64,000 nucleotides of DNA from Janthinobacterium silvisoli (GTDB taxonomy: Bacteria; Pseudomonadota; Gammaproteobacteria; Burkholderiales; Burkholderiaceae_D): positions 868,001 through 932,000 of the forward strand of contig NZ_JACHCL010000002.1 of assembly GCF_014200725.1 (NCBI RefSeq), read 5' to 3'. A program made the position numbers and the translations under genes. The notes below the pieces were generated by a model. That model did no database searches. It was given only the letters and a program-made list of their open reading frames with translations, and was not told the origin of the DNA. This document shows, one piece after another, positions 52,846-63,335 of the stretch. Position 1 is the first letter of the stretch. Every line of letters starts with the position of its first letter.

Positions 52846-52877
52846 CTGGGGTCAGACCCGACGGGTCTGACCCCCAG
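52846..52877. repeat. REP-like palindrome GGGGTCAGACCC
   Basis: GGGGTCAGACCC-GAC-GGGTCTGACCCC, a 12-bp perfect inverted repeat with a 3-base centre (52848-52874) just past the clpB stop. From memory, similar GGGGTCAGACCC palindromes are scattered in related betaproteobacterial genomes. It is the only copy seen in this window. Confidence 0.6.
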
Positions 52878-52898
52878 CATTTGCCGCTGGGATAAGAA

Positions 52899-55505
52899 TT
52901 ACGCCTTGTCCAACCCTACCGCAGCCGAGCCAAACGTCAGCGCACCGTTCTGCGCATCGATGCGTATCTCGTCTTTCGCCCCAAACTTGCCTTCCAGTAT
53001 CAGCCTCGACAGCGGATTTTCGATCTGCTGCTGGATCGCCCGTTTCAACGGCCGCGCCCCATACACGGGATCGTAGCCGGCTTCGGCAATCTTTTGCAGG
53101 GCGGCATCGGTGATGCTCAACTGCATGTCCATGCGGGCCAGGCGCTGTTCGAGGATTTTCAGCTGGATCTTCGCGATCGCACCGATATTTTTCTCGTCCA
53201 GGCCATGGAACACCACGATTTCATCGATACGGTTGATGAACTCGGGACGGAAGTGCGAGCGTACCTCGGCCATCACGGCCAGCTTGACGACACCAGGATC
53301 ATCGCTTTCCATCGCCTGGATTTTATGCGAACCCAGGTTCGAGGTCATGATGATGACGGTATTCTTGAAGTCCACCGTACGGCCCTGCCCGTCCGTCATG
53401 CGGCCATCGTCCAGCACTTGCAGCAGCACGTTGAAAACGTCCGCATGGGCTTTTTCCACTTCGTCGAGCAGGATCACGCTATATGGCTTGCGGCGCACGG
53501 CCTCCGTCAGGTAACCGCCTTCGTCGTAACCCACGTAGCCGGGCGGCGCGCCGATCAGGCGGGCCACAGAATGTTTCTCCATGAACTCGCTCATATCGAT
53601 ACGTATCATCGATTCTTCCGTATCGAACAGGAAAGTCGCCAGTGCCTTGCTCAGCTCGGTCTTGCCGACACCGGTAGGCCCCAGGAACATGAAGGAACCA
53701 TACGGACGGTTCGGGTCGGACAGGCCCGCGCGCGAACGGCGGATGGCGTCGGCCACGGCATTGATCGCCTCGTCCTGGCCCACCACGCGCTCATGCAGTT
53801 TCTCTTCGATATGCAAGAGCTTGTCGCGCTCGCCCTGCATCATGCGCGACACGGGAATACCGGTGGCGCGCGACACCACTTCGGCGATTTCCTCGGCGCC
53901 TACTTGCGTGCGCAGCAGCTTTGGATGGCCGGCATCGATCTTGGGAAGACCGCTGTCGGCCTGCTTGAGCTGCGCCTCCAGCTGCGGCAGCTTGCCGTAC
54001 TGCAGCTCGGACACCCGCTGCCAGTTGCTTTCGCGCGTGGCTTGCTCCATCTGCAGCTTGATTTGCTCGATTTCTTCCTTGATGTGCGTGCTGCCCTGCA
54101 CCACGGCTTTTTCCGCCTTGAGGATTTCCTCGAAGTCGTTGTACTCGCGCTGCAGCTTGATGATTTCTTCATCGATCAAGCCCAGGCGGCGCAGGGATGC
54201 CTCATCTTTTTCCTTCTTGACGGCTTCTTTTTCGATCTTCAGCTGTATCAAGCGGCGTTCCAGCTTATCCATTACTTCCGGCTTGGAATCGATCTCGATC
54301 TTGATCTTGGCCGCTGCTTCATCGATCAGGTCGATCGCCTTGTCGGGCAAAAAGCGGTCGGTGATGTAGCGGTGCGACAATTCAGCGGCCGCGATAATTG
54401 CCGCGTCCGTAATTTCCACCTTGTGATGCAGCGCGTACTTGTCTTGCAAACCGCGCAGGATGGCGATCGTCGCCTCGACGGTAGGCTCATCGACCAGTAC
54501 TTTCTGGAAACGCCGTTCCAGCGCCGGATCTTTTTCTATGTATTTACGGTATTCATCCAGGGTGGTGGCGCCCACGCAATGCAGTTCGCCACGCGCCAGC
54601 GCGGGTTTGAGCATATTGCCGGCGTCCATCGCGCCTTCGGACTTGCCCGCGCCCACCATGGTGTGCATTTCATCGATGAAGACGATGGTCTGGCCTTCAT
54701 CCATGGCCAGTTCCTTCAGCACGGCTTTCAGGCGCTCCTCGAATTCACCGCGGTACTTGGCGCCGGCCAGCAAGGCTGCCATGTCCAGCGACAGTACGCG
54801 CTTGCCTTTCAAGGATTCCGGCACTTCGCCATTGACGATGCGCTGCGCCAGGCCTTCGACAATAGCTGTCTTGCCGACACCCGGTTCGCCGATCAGCACG
54901 GGGTTGTTCTTGGTGCGGCGCTGCAAGATCTGGATGGTACGGCGGATTTCATCGTCGCGGCCGATCACCGGGTCCAGCTTGCCCTTGCGAGCCCGTTCGG
55001 TCAGGTCCAGCGTGTATTTTTTCAGCGATTCGCGCTGGCCTTCGGCCTCTTGCGAGTCTACCTTGTTGCCGCCGCGCACAGCCTCGATGGCCGAAGCCAG
55101 CGCCTTGCGCGTCAAGCCATTTTCGCGCGCCAGCTTGCCGCCGTCAGACTTGTCTTCCGTCATCGCCAGCAAGACCATTTCACTGGAAACGAACTGGTCG
55201 CCCGCTTTTTGCGCTTCCTTGTCAGCCAGGTTCAGCAGGGCCACGAATTCGCGGCTGACCTGCACGTCGCCGCCCGTGCCCGATACCTTGGGCAAACGTT
55301 CCATCGAGGCAGTCAAAGCCTTGGACAAGCCGCCCACGTTGACGCCTGCGCGCTGCAGCAAGGAACGGGCGCCGCCATCGTCCTGGTTCAACAGGGCCGT
55401 CAGCAGATGGACAGGTTCGATATAGGGATTGTCATTACCCACGGCCAAGCTTTGCGCGTCGGCCAGGGCTTCTTGCAGTTTAGTGGTTAGTTTATCTTGT
55501 CGCAT
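52899..55505 (-). CDS. clpB: ATP-dependent disaggregase ClpB
   Basis: 868 residues, full length. N-domain (~1-145), first AAA+ with [18 protein letters not shown] and [13 protein letters not shown], coiled-coil M-domain (~400-525) as in disaggregases, second AAA+ with [15 protein letters not shown] and [14 protein letters not shown]. Hexamer that extracts proteins from aggregates with DnaK. Start ATG 55505, GGAG 8 bases upstream. Sigma-32 promoter just upstream; hairpin downstream. Confidence 0.98.
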   Translation of the reverse strand: MRQDKLTTKLQEALADAQSLAVGNDNPYIEPVHLLTALLNQDDGGARSLLQRAGVNVGGLSKALTASMERLPKVSGTGGDVQVSREFVALLNLADKEAQKAGDQFVSSEMVLLAMTEDKSDGGKLARENGLTRKALASAIEAVRGGNKVDSQEAEGQRESLKKYTLDLTERARKGKLDPVIGRDDEIRRTIQILQRRTKNNPVLIGEPGVGKTAIVEGLAQRIVNGEVPESLKGKRVLSLDMAALLAGAKYRGEFEERLKAVLKELAMDEGQTIVFIDEMHTMVGAGKSEGAMDAGNMLKPALARGELHCVGATTLDEYRKYIEKDPALERRFQKVLVDEPTVEATIAILRGLQDKYALHHKVEITDAAIIAAAELSHRYITDRFLPDKAIDLIDEAAAKIKIEIDSKPEVMDKLERRLIQLKIEKEAVKKEKDEASLRRLGLIDEEIIKLQREYNDFEEILKAEKAVVQGSTHIKEEIEQIKLQMEQATRESNWQRVSELQYGKLPQLEAQLKQADSGLPKIDAGHPKLLRTQVGAEEIAEVVSRATGIPVSRMMQGERDKLLHIEEKLHERVVGQDEAINAVADAIRRSRAGLSDPNRPYGSFMFLGPTGVGKTELSKALATFLFDTEESMIRIDMSEFMEKHSVARLIGAPPGYVGYDEGGYLTEAVRRKPYSVILLDEVEKAHADVFNVLLQVLDDGRMTDGQGRTVDFKNTVIIMTSNLGSHKIQAMESDDPGVVKLAVMAEVRSHFRPEFINRIDEIVVFHGLDEKNIGAIAKIQLKILEQRLARMDMQLSITDAALQKIAEAGYDPVYGARPLKRAIQQQIENPLSRLILEGKFGAKDEIRIDAQNGALTFGSAAVGLDKA

Positions 55506-55539
55506 GTAAAGCGCTCCCGAATTAATTAGTTATGTAACA

Positions 55540-55566
55540 AATTGGGGTAAGGCGGCACTTTTCAAG
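55540..55566 (-). promoter_or_regulatory. Sigma-32 (heat-shock) promoter of clpB
   Basis: On the minus strand CTTGAAA (55566-55560), 12-bp spacer and CCCCAATT (55547-55540), close to the RpoH consensus CTTGAA-N13/14-CCCCATnT. Transcription would start ~25 bases upstream of clpB. Confidence 0.8.
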
Positions 55567-55633
55567 CATACACAAACAAACTCATTACTGCGCTGACACA
55601 ACTTTCAGTTGTGCGGCAGTGATTTGATACGAT

Positions 55634-56113
55634 TCAATTTGCCTTTTTTGACCATTTGGACAGGGCAGCCTCGTCGCTGACACGGGCGTCGACCCAGCGC
55701 GCTCCGGCCGGCGTATCTTCTTTCTTCCAGAACGGCGCTTCCGTCTTCAGGTAATCGATGATGAATTCGCAGGCCGCAAACGCTTCGCCCCGGTGCGCGG
55801 CCGAGACCGCCACCAGCACGATCTGCTCCTGCGGCTTGAGCGGGCCGACCCGGTGGATCACCAGCGCGCCAGCTACCGGCCAGCGGGCGCTGGCCTGGGC
55901 CAGAATCGTCTCGATGGCTTTTTCCGTCATGCCAGGATAATGCTCCAGCTCCATGGCAGCCACGTCCAGGCCATCGTTCAAGTCGCGCACGGTGCCGACA
56001 AAACTGACCACCGCACCCACCTTCGGGTTACCCGCACGCAAGTTTGCGATTTCTTGACTCAAGTCAAAATCGGCTTGCTGTATGCGGACACTGAAGGTGG
56101 AGCGGGACGTCAT
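55634..56113 (-). CDS. moaE: Molybdopterin synthase catalytic subunit MoaE
   Basis: 159 residues from ATG 56113; a longer frame to 56194 is within the upstream gene. Family features: VGAVVSFVGTVRD, VAAMELEHYPGMTEKAIETI, VIHRVGPLKPQEQIVLVAVSAAHRGEAFAACEFIIDYLKTEAPFWKKE, with the catalytic Lys pair near the end. Uses MoaD thiocarboxylate to place sulfur on precursor Z. No moaD in the window. Overlaps the stop of the DUF349 gene (ATGA). Confidence 0.95.
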   Translation of the reverse strand: MTSRSTFSVRIQQADFDLSQEIANLRAGNPKVGAVVSFVGTVRDLNDGLDVAAMELEHYPGMTEKAIETILAQASARWPVAGALVIHRVGPLKPQEQIVLVAVSAAHRGEAFAACEFIIDYLKTEAPFWKKEDTPAGARWVDARVSDEAALSKWSKKAN

Positions 56114-58677
56114 TTTGCGCCAGCGCCTATGCGGCGCAGCAAGGCTTCGATGCGGCTGGCCGTGCGCACGTCGCTCAGCGCAGGAATCGCACACAGTTGC
56201 ATCAGTTGCGACACTTGCGTGAGCGGCTTCTGGCCTGATTTCAGCGACGACTGCAATACTTCCACCTGCATTTTCAGGCGGTCGCGCGCATATTCGGCGC
56301 CGCTATCGACACCGGCAACGATTTCCAGGCGCAACACTTCTTCCTGCAATCGTGGCAGGTTCGCTTGCAATTGCTGGGCGTAGGCGGCACGGCTATCGCC
56401 ATCCAGCGCCGCTTGCGCGGCGGCAAAACGCTGATGCAGGCTGCGTTCGTAGTGCGCGTCCAGCGGCGGCAAGGCGCTCCAGCGCTCGCCCCAGGCCTGC
56501 GCCTGAGCTTGCTCACCACCATCATTGACCGCCGTTTCCAGCGCCTGGCACAGACGCAGCTTGTCGCGCAAGGCATTCGCTTGTGCAGCGCCGGCGCGCT
56601 CAGTGATGGCGTCCGCTTGCGCTTGCACTAACGCAACGGCGGCCTGGTAGCGCTGCTCGATTTTCGCTTCGCTGGCGCGCGGCACGGGGCCGGTGGCGTT
56701 CCAGGCGGAGCGCGTGTCGCGCAGCAACTGATGAATGGCCGCCGTGCGGGCCTTGTCGTCGCCGTCAGGAATCACGGCCGTTTCCAGGCTGGCGCACAGC
56801 GCTTCGCGTGCATGCAAGTGTTCACGGCGCTCGTGGTCGGCCGCGTGGGCGGTTTCCTTGCGTTTAGCAAAGATATCGTCGCAGGCGGCGCGGAAACGCT
56901 GCCACAGAGCCTGCTCGGCGCGGCGCTCCAGCGGCAAGGCCTTGGCCAGTTCCTGCCATTTATCCTGCAGCGCGCGCAGCATGTCGACCGTATTTCGCTC
57001 GGACGGTTTCAGCAGACCCACTTCGACGATCAATTGTTCGCGGCGCGCCGTTTCGATCTGGCGCTGCGTTTCCAGCGGTTTCGACAACGCGTCGAGGGCA
57101 GCGCCAAATTCGCCATCCAGGCGTTTCTTTTCCTTGCGGTCGATGGTGCCCAGACGGGTCCAGGCCTGGCGCACGCGCTGCGAGGCGGCCGCGACATGTT
57201 TCCAGTCCGTGCTTTGCTGGGCGGCCAGGGCCGCCGTTTCATTGATCAATTCCTGCGCCTTGGCGGCATTACCCTGGCGCTCTTCGGCCAGTTGCTTGAA
57301 ATGCTGGGCAGCAGGCGCATACGCCACGCTGCACGCAGCATCAAAACGTTCCCACAGCGATTTCGGCGCCGGGCCGGACAAGGTGTCGAGCGATTTCCAG
57401 CGTTCGCGCAAGCTGCCCACTTTCTTGGCCAGTTCGCTCATGGCCAAGCCTTGCGCCGGCAATTCCTCGCCGGCCTTGACCAGTTCTTCGCGCGAGACGT
57501 TGCCGCCCCAGCGCGCCCAGTCGGCCAGTTGCTTGAATTGTGCGCGTACATGCGCCAGGCGGTCTGACTGGGCTGGCGTCAGACGGCCATGTTTGCTGTC
57601 GCGCAAAGTCTTGTCATGCTCGGATGCCACATGCAGCAAGCCTTCCTGCAAAGCCGCTTCCATGCCGTCGAGCGCCTTGAAAAATTGCTCGCCAGCTTCC
57701 TTCGGCGGCAAGGCACGCTCTTCCTTGACCTTGCGTGGCGCAGCCTCTGCTGCTGGAGCCGGGGCGGCAGTGGGCGCAGGCACGCTGGCCAGCAGGGCGG
57801 TAAATTGCTGCTGCAAGCTGTCCGACAACGGCGACTCTGGCAAGCGCGGCAAGGCTGACCATGCACGGCGCAAGGTGTCCGCATCCAATGCTGCGCTGTC
57901 TTGCGCCTGCCATTGCTGCAACGCAGCCTGGCGCGCATCGAACGCGGCCTGGTGTTGCTGCAAGCCTTGCAGGGCAGATTGCGCCTGGGTACGGGCCACA
58001 CTGAAATCGGTCAGCAAGTGTTTCGGCAGCGACGCGCGCTCGGGCGATTGCGTGTGCTGTGCGTGTTCAAGATCGAGGCGTTCCAGCGCCTGCGCCAGCT
58101 CGGCAGCGGTGCCGCCGGCCGCAGCCAGGCTGCGTACGGCGGCCACGGCGTCGATCACGGCGCGCTGCAAAGCCACTTGTGCTTCCAGGCGGGCAGCCAG
58201 CGCGGCGCGGGCAGCGTCAAAAGCCGCCGCCAGTTCCGGCGTGGACTTGATGACTTGCCACAGGCGGTCGAGTTCAGCCACCTGGTTAGGACTGAGTTTT
58301 TCATCGTGCAGCAAACGCTGGGCCGTATCGATGCTGGCCTGGGCGCGCAGGGTTTCCGCCGTCAGATGGCGGATCAGGTCGATGCGGCCCTGCATTAGCT
58401 TGGCAACGCGGCGGTCCGTATTGCGCATGGCTGCGTGGACTTTTTCCAGCAAGGGCAGCGTGTGGACGTGTTCGGCCGCGATCAAACGGGCATCGGCAAA
58501 TTCGCTGGAAATGATGAACTCGGCAGCGGCGGCTTCATTGCCAGCCACGGCCTGGGCACGCGCCACTTGTTCGGCGCGGCGCGATGCGCTCTGCGCCGTG
58601 GCGGCGACTTGCTCTGCCACTACTGGATCCGGTTCGGAAGACTTGCTGGCAGTGCGCTTGAAAAGGAATTCGAACAT
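56110..58677 (-). CDS. DUF349-repeat protein, coiled-coil rich
   Basis: 855 residues from ATG 58677 (MFEFLFKRT); an ATG at 58710 is possible, and neither has a clear ribosome site. Almost wholly helical, Ala/Gln/Arg-rich. DUF349-like units include WKSLDTLSGPAPKSLWERFDAACSVAYAPAAQHF, WTRLGTIDRKEKKRLDGEFGAALDALSKPL, WQELAKALPLERRAEQALWQRFRAACDDIFAKRK and WNATGPVPRASEAKIEQRYQAAVALVQAQAD. Family function is unclear. Overlap with moaE is by ATGA, though no link to molybdenum is known. Confidence 0.82.
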   Translation of the reverse strand: MFEFLFKRTASKSSEPDPVVAEQVAATAQSASRRAEQVARAQAVAGNEAAAAEFIISSEFADARLIAAEHVHTLPLLEKVHAAMRNTDRRVAKLMQGRIDLIRHLTAETLRAQASIDTAQRLLHDEKLSPNQVAELDRLWQVIKSTPELAAAFDAARAALAARLEAQVALQRAVIDAVAAVRSLAAAGGTAAELAQALERLDLEHAQHTQSPERASLPKHLLTDFSVARTQAQSALQGLQQHQAAFDARQAALQQWQAQDSAALDADTLRRAWSALPRLPESPLSDSLQQQFTALLASVPAPTAAPAPAAEAAPRKVKEERALPPKEAGEQFFKALDGMEAALQEGLLHVASEHDKTLRDSKHGRLTPAQSDRLAHVRAQFKQLADWARWGGNVSREELVKAGEELPAQGLAMSELAKKVGSLRERWKSLDTLSGPAPKSLWERFDAACSVAYAPAAQHFKQLAEERQGNAAKAQELINETAALAAQQSTDWKHVAAASQRVRQAWTRLGTIDRKEKKRLDGEFGAALDALSKPLETQRQIETARREQLIVEVGLLKPSERNTVDMLRALQDKWQELAKALPLERRAEQALWQRFRAACDDIFAKRKETAHAADHERREHLHAREALCASLETAVIPDGDDKARTAAIHQLLRDTRSAWNATGPVPRASEAKIEQRYQAAVALVQAQADAITERAGAAQANALRDKLRLCQALETAVNDGGEQAQAQAWGERWSALPPLDAHYERSLHQRFAAAQAALDGDSRAAYAQQLQANLPRLQEEVLRLEIVAGVDSGAEYARDRLKMQVEVLQSSLKSGQKPLTQVSQLMQLCAIPALSDVRTASRIEALLRRIGAGAK

Positions 58678-58818
58678 GACGGGTTTCGCGTGGATCAAAA
58701 CCAACATCATAACAAAGCCGGGGGCATTGCATCGGACAGCACCACAGTCGTTATCAAACAGGCATGATCAATATTTTCCCTATGAGAAATTGCCCAATGA
58801 ATCACCCTCGCCTGGGGG

Positions 58819-59442
58819 TCAGGCCCGCGCCCGGCATGCCGAGCCAGTACCCACTTCCGGCGCAACGGGCCTGGGGGCGACAAACGGCAAGACTTGCGCC
58901 TTGCTGCGGCGGTCTTCCTCGGCGCGCGCATCGTGGGCCAGGAATTGATAGGCGATGGCAAACCAGGCTTCGCCGCCTATCACCTTGCGCGCCAGCGCGA
59001 ACAATTCGCGTTCTTCTTTTTCCAGCCGCGCCAGCAGCGCCTGGCAAAAAGCATCGATGCTGGCAGACAGTGTTTCGATTTGCGCTTCGATCTGCTGTTG
59101 CGAGTTGTCTACAGTAACGCCGGCTCGCTGCTGCACGGTATTGACGCTCTCCAGCGCGGCATGCTGCAAGTGGTTGAGTTCAGCGATCAAGCCATCGGCA
59201 TGTGGCGTGGCCTGGCGGATCGCGGGGATCAGGTACAGCTCCACCTTGCGCCAGTAGCCACTTTGATAAAGCCGGTTCAACCAGTCGGCCGCATATTGCC
59301 ACTGGGCCAGAGTCAGCTGATTTTGATGATGCAGCTGCGTATGCAACTGTGCATGCATGTATTTTTGAAACGCCAGCAGGCTCACGCGGATGCTCGCCTG
59401 TTCAACCGATAAGGAAACCAAAGTATATGTCGCCGTTAGCAT
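58819..59442 (-). CDS. Hypothetical helical protein
   Basis: 207 residues, not recognised. Mostly alpha-helical, with many His/Gln near the start (HAQLHTQLHHQNQLTLAQWQYAADWLNRLYQ) and amphipathic helices after (IEAQIETLSASIDAFCQALLARLEKEERELFALARKVIGGEAWFAIAYQFL). The pattern of spaced His and Glu might suit a four-helix, hemerythrin-like bundle, but this is speculative. Stands alone between the DUF349 and Pat-like genes. Confidence 0.6.
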   Translation of the reverse strand: MLTATYTLVSLSVEQASIRVSLLAFQKYMHAQLHTQLHHQNQLTLAQWQYAADWLNRLYQSGYWRKVELYLIPAIRQATPHADGLIAELNHLQHAALESVNTVQQRAGVTVDNSQQQIEAQIETLSASIDAFCQALLARLEKEERELFALARKVIGGEAWFAIAYQFLAHDARAEEDRRSKAQVLPFVAPRPVAPEVGTGSACRARA

Positions 59443-59554
59443 GCACTCACTCCCAAAATGCGCCCCGAATACGTACGAAATCGCTGGATGAAAGTGAAAG
59501 TGTAAAGACTAGCGACAAGGGCGGGTTTGATCCTGCACAAACCCGTGACGTGCT

Positions 59555-62224
59555 TTAACTGCGACGCAGGCCGATATGCAGATTGACCACACCAGGCTCT
59601 TCCGACGGGCTGACCTCGCCGCCAAAACTTTTTACCAGCCGCTGCATGCCCTTGTTGCGCGCCATCGCCTCGCCCACCAGCGCTTCCGTGCCGCGGCTGC
59701 GGAAATAATCGACCAGCTTTTCAAACAGGATATGGCCCAGGCCCTTGCCCTTCAGCGCCGAGCGCACGGCGATGGCGAAATCGGCCGTGATATTGTCCGG
59801 GTCGGCCACGGCGCGCACCACGCCTAGGGTTTCCGGCTGGCCGTCAGGCCCCGTGTGCGTGGCGATAAACGCCATGGCGCGGTCGTAATCGATCTGCGTC
59901 AAACGCGCCAGCTGCGACAGCGGCAGTTCGCGCATGGAAGTAAAGAAGCGCAGGCGCACGTCGTCCGGGTCCAGCGCATGGAACATGGCCAGGTGCTGCG
60001 GCGCGTCTTCCGGGCGTATCGGGCGCAGCAAAATGGGCTGGTCCATCCATGTCACCCACTGTTCCAGTTCCTGCGGATACGGGCGTATCGCCAGGCGGTC
60101 GCTTTTTTGCCCCGGCTGCAGGCGGATGCGCGCGTCGAGCGCGATCACGCCATCAGCGTCGGCCACCAGCGGGTTGATATCGAGTTCGGCCAGCTCGCCG
60201 ATATCGGCCACCAGCTCTGCCACCTGGATCAGCGCATGGCAGATGGCGTCGACATTGGCGGCCGGCTGGCTGCGATAGCCAGCCAGCAGTTTCGACACGC
60301 GGGTGCGCGCCAGCATGTCGCGGGCCAGGACCATGTTCAGCGGCGGCAAGCCGATCGCATGGTCGGCCGTCACTTCCACCGACAGGCCACCCTGCCCCAC
60401 CAGGATCACGGGACCGAAGGCGGCATCGGTGGTCACGCCGACGATCAATTCATGCGACTGCGGCCGGCGCGCCATCTGCTGCACCGTAAAGCCGTCGATC
60501 TGCGCATCGGGACGCATGCGGCGCACGCGTTTGAGCATGGCTGCAGCGGCCGTGCGCAAAATATCAGGCGTATCGAGGTCCAGCGCCACGCCGCCCACAT
60601 CCGATTTATGCGCGATGTCGGGCGCATGGATTTTCAGCGCCACCGGGTAGCCAATCTCCGCCGCCACGGCCAGCGCCTCTTCCACGTCGGCGGCCATGCG
60701 CGTGCGCGCCACGGGTATGCCGTAGGCCGCCAGAATCTCTTTCGAGCGGCATTCACCCAGCACCGTCTGGCCGGCCGCCAGCGCGGCGGCGACAATCTCG
60801 CGCACGCGGGCGCGGCGCGGCGTAGCCGACATCGGCAGTTGCGCCGGCACTTGCATCAGCATTTCCTGGTTGCGCCGGTACTGCACGATCTGCATGAAGC
60901 CATGCACAGCTTTTTCCGGCGTATCGTAAGTGGGAATGCCAGCCCGGTTGAACACCTGCCGCGCGGGCGACACTACACTGCCGCCCAGCAGGCAAGTGAG
61001 CACCGTGCGCGAGGTGGCCTTGATCAGCGGCGTGACCGCTTCGGCGATATCCACCGACGACACCATGGCCGTGGGCGCATGCAGCAACAGCAAAGCGTCG
61101 GCCTGTGGTTCATCGAGCAGCGGCTTGATGGCGCCCACATAACGCTGCACGGGCGCGTCGCCAGCCAGGCCCACCGGGTTATCGTGCGACCAGCCCCGTG
61201 GCAGCGCCTTTTCCAGCGCGATCACGGTATCGGGCGACAGTTCGGCCAGGGTGCCCCCGCTGCCCACCAGCGCATCGGTAGCCATCACGCCCAGGCCGCC
61301 GCCATTGCACAAAATCGCCAGCCGCTCGCCGCGCTGGGCGCGGATATGGGTGAGCGTTTCGACCGCATCGAACAATTCCTCGGCCGAATACACGCGCAGC
61401 ATACCGGCGCGGCGGATGGCGGCATCGTAGACGGCGTCGGAGCCAGCCAGCGCGCCCGTATGCCAGGCCGCCATCGCCGCACCGGCCGCCTCGCGTCCTG
61501 CTTTCAAGACGATCACAGGTTTGCTGCGCGACGCCGCCCGCGCCGCCGACATGAATTTGCGCGCCGCCTGGATATCTTCCATGTACAGCAAAATAGCGGC
61601 TGTATCGACGTCGCCCGCCAGATAATCGAGCAAGTCGCCAAAATCGACATCAAAGCTGCCGCCCAGCGAAATGAACTTGGAAAAGCCCACACCATGCGCA
61701 TGGGCCCAGTCCAGCACGCCCGAGACCAGCGCCCCCGATTGCGATATGAAAGCGATCTTGCCTGGCGTTGCCGGCACGTGGGCGAAACTGGCGTTCAAGC
61801 CCAGTCTGGGCACCAGCAAACCCATGCTGCCGGGGCCCAGGATGCGCAACAGATGCGGCTTGGCCGCCTTCAGCATGGCCTGGCCCAGCTTTCCATGCTC
61901 CGCACCACCATCAAGGCTAGCCGTCATGACGATGGCCGCGCGCGTACCCAGCGCACCCAGCTCGCGGATCAAGCCAGGTATCGTCGCCGGGGGCGTGCAG
62001 AGTATCGCCAGGTCTGGCGCCTTGGGCAGCTGCGCCAGCTTGCGGTAGCAGCGATGGCCTTGCAGTTCATCGTACTTCGGGTTGACGGGCCAGACTTCGC
62101 CCTGGAAACCGCCGCCCAGCAGATTGGACAGGGTAATGGCGCCCAGGCTGTGTTCACGCGCAGAGGCGCCGATCAGGGCAACCGAAGCCGGCTTGAACAG
62201 CTTGTCGAGATTACGGATACTCAT
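59555..62224 (-). CDS. NDP-forming acyl-CoA synthetase-GNAT fusion (Pat/YfiQ-like)
   Basis: 889 residues from ATG 62224. CoA-binding domain at the N terminus (FKPASVALIGASAREHSLGAITLSNLL), succinyl-CoA-synthetase-like domain (FISQSGALVSGVLDWA), a His at 255 in AWHTGALAGSD, ATP-grasp (EILAAYGIPVARTRMAADVEEALAVAAEIGYPVALKIHAPDIAHKSDVGGV), then a GNAT domain (~730-889) with VRSALKGKGLGHILFEKLVDYFRSRG. Protein lysine acetyltransferase of the PatZ type and/or acyl-CoA ligase. Its retained His differs from enteric Pat as I recall it. Confidence 0.88.
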   Translation of the reverse strand: MSIRNLDKLFKPASVALIGASAREHSLGAITLSNLLGGGFQGEVWPVNPKYDELQGHRCYRKLAQLPKAPDLAILCTPPATIPGLIRELGALGTRAAIVMTASLDGGAEHGKLGQAMLKAAKPHLLRILGPGSMGLLVPRLGLNASFAHVPATPGKIAFISQSGALVSGVLDWAHAHGVGFSKFISLGGSFDVDFGDLLDYLAGDVDTAAILLYMEDIQAARKFMSAARAASRSKPVIVLKAGREAAGAAMAAWHTGALAGSDAVYDAAIRRAGMLRVYSAEELFDAVETLTHIRAQRGERLAILCNGGGLGVMATDALVGSGGTLAELSPDTVIALEKALPRGWSHDNPVGLAGDAPVQRYVGAIKPLLDEPQADALLLLHAPTAMVSSVDIAEAVTPLIKATSRTVLTCLLGGSVVSPARQVFNRAGIPTYDTPEKAVHGFMQIVQYRRNQEMLMQVPAQLPMSATPRRARVREIVAAALAAGQTVLGECRSKEILAAYGIPVARTRMAADVEEALAVAAEIGYPVALKIHAPDIAHKSDVGGVALDLDTPDILRTAAAAMLKRVRRMRPDAQIDGFTVQQMARRPQSHELIVGVTTDAAFGPVILVGQGGLSVEVTADHAIGLPPLNMVLARDMLARTRVSKLLAGYRSQPAANVDAICHALIQVAELVADIGELAELDINPLVADADGVIALDARIRLQPGQKSDRLAIRPYPQELEQWVTWMDQPILLRPIRPEDAPQHLAMFHALDPDDVRLRFFTSMRELPLSQLARLTQIDYDRAMAFIATHTGPDGQPETLGVVRAVADPDNITADFAIAVRSALKGKGLGHILFEKLVDYFRSRGTEALVGEAMARNKGMQRLVKSFGGEVSPSEEPGVVNLHIGLRRS

Positions 62225-62342
62225 ATTGGCCTCATGGGCGTATGGTGCTGGGAATAATGTCACGGGCCAGTGTATAGGAGGCGCCGTCAAAAAAACTTGA
62301 CCTTGTGCTGGCTTTCACAAAAAACAGTGCACGCATCAAGGA

Positions 62343-63335
62343 CTACCAGCGCGAGCGGTGGTTTTCCGTCACGCCGGCCAGCTGCGCCACGATACGCTTC
62401 GGTGCATTCACGCTGCTGCGCACCCAGCCGCTGAAAGTACCGATAGGCTGGATATAGCGGCTGGAGGCAAGCCACAGGTTTTTATCTTCGCGGCGCGCCC
62501 CTTCGGCCCTGAAATGCAGGTCCAATAAATCGTCGTCGGTCCACACATGCCATGGCGCCAGCGGATTGTCCGGATTGAAGTCGAAATGGGCGCGGCCCAG
62601 CGCAAACAGCTGGCCATCGAGCCACAGTGCGTTTTCCTGTCCGCCAAAGTACCCTGCCTGCAAATTGAAACCCAGGTCCAGGCTATGCGCCGACGCCCAG
62701 CGCCATTCCGTCTCGCGCGCCAGCAAGCCATTCGAATAATCAAAGCTGGCCACGCCGTCATCGAGGCTGTAGCCCATGGCGCCGCAGCGCACGGTGCCCC
62801 ACAGCGGCAAGCCGCCCGATTTTTGCGTTGCATGCACGCAGCCGCCCTCGCCCACGGGACCGAAGGCCAGCAAGGCTGGGGACACGGGCGGGCCGAATTC
62901 GGCATCGATGGCAAAGTGGCCGCAGTCGAGCAGCAAGCGGTGGCGCTGCTGGCTGGCAGCTTCGATGACGATGCTGTTCGACAGGAAGCGGAAACGGCTG
63001 CTGCCACCCGCATGCGGCGCCACCCGGCAGCCCATGCCAGGCATGCCGTTTTGCGAAAATGCGGCCACGACCTTGCCCTTGTGACGGTCGAAAGCGTAGG
63101 CGAAGGCGGTGCTGGCCCAGCCCAGGTCGACGATGGCGACGCCGCAAAACAGCGCCGGGGTCGACAGCGCCACATAATGCCAGCGTTTGTGGTGGAACCG
63201 CCGCCAGATTGCGCCGCGCGCATGGGGCGCAGCCAGCGCAGCCCAATCGAATTGCTCGACCAGCCCCGCATAGCGACCGAAGCGGGGAACACCATCCCCG
63301 TCGAGCAGCGCTGGCGGAGACGGTGGCAATATCAT
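62343..63335 (-). CDS. DUF2804 family protein
   Basis: 330 residues. Trp/Phe/His-rich with a largely beta pattern (VARFHHKRWHYVALS, GHFAIDAEFGPP, CVHATQKSGGLPLWGTVRCG, DYSNGLLARETEWRWASAHS, HFDFNPDNPLAPWHV). Matches the DUF2804 layout, whose function is unknown. It follows the YcaQ-like gene by ATGA overlap, so the two are probably co-translated. Confidence 0.8.
   Translation of the reverse strand: MILPPSPPALLDGDGVPRFGRYAGLVEQFDWAALAAPHARGAIWRRFHHKRWHYVALSTPALFCGVAIVDLGWASTAFAYAFDRHKGKVVAAFSQNGMPGMGCRVAPHAGGSSRFRFLSNSIVIEAASQQRHRLLLDCGHFAIDAEFGPPVSPALLAFGPVGEGGCVHATQKSGGLPLWGTVRCGAMGYSLDDGVASFDYSNGLLARETEWRWASAHSLDLGFNLQAGYFGGQENALWLDGQLFALGRAHFDFNPDNPLAPWHVWTDDDLLDLHFRAEGARREDKNLWLASSRYIQPIGTFSGWVRSSVNAPKRIVAQLAGVTENHRSRW

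Noticed and set aside
53094-55490. 798-residue plus-strand frame
   Set aside because: Antisense of clpB; His/Phe/Gln-rich shadow.
59855-62257. 800-residue plus-strand frame
   Set aside because: Antisense of the Pat-like gene; Arg/His-rich shadow.
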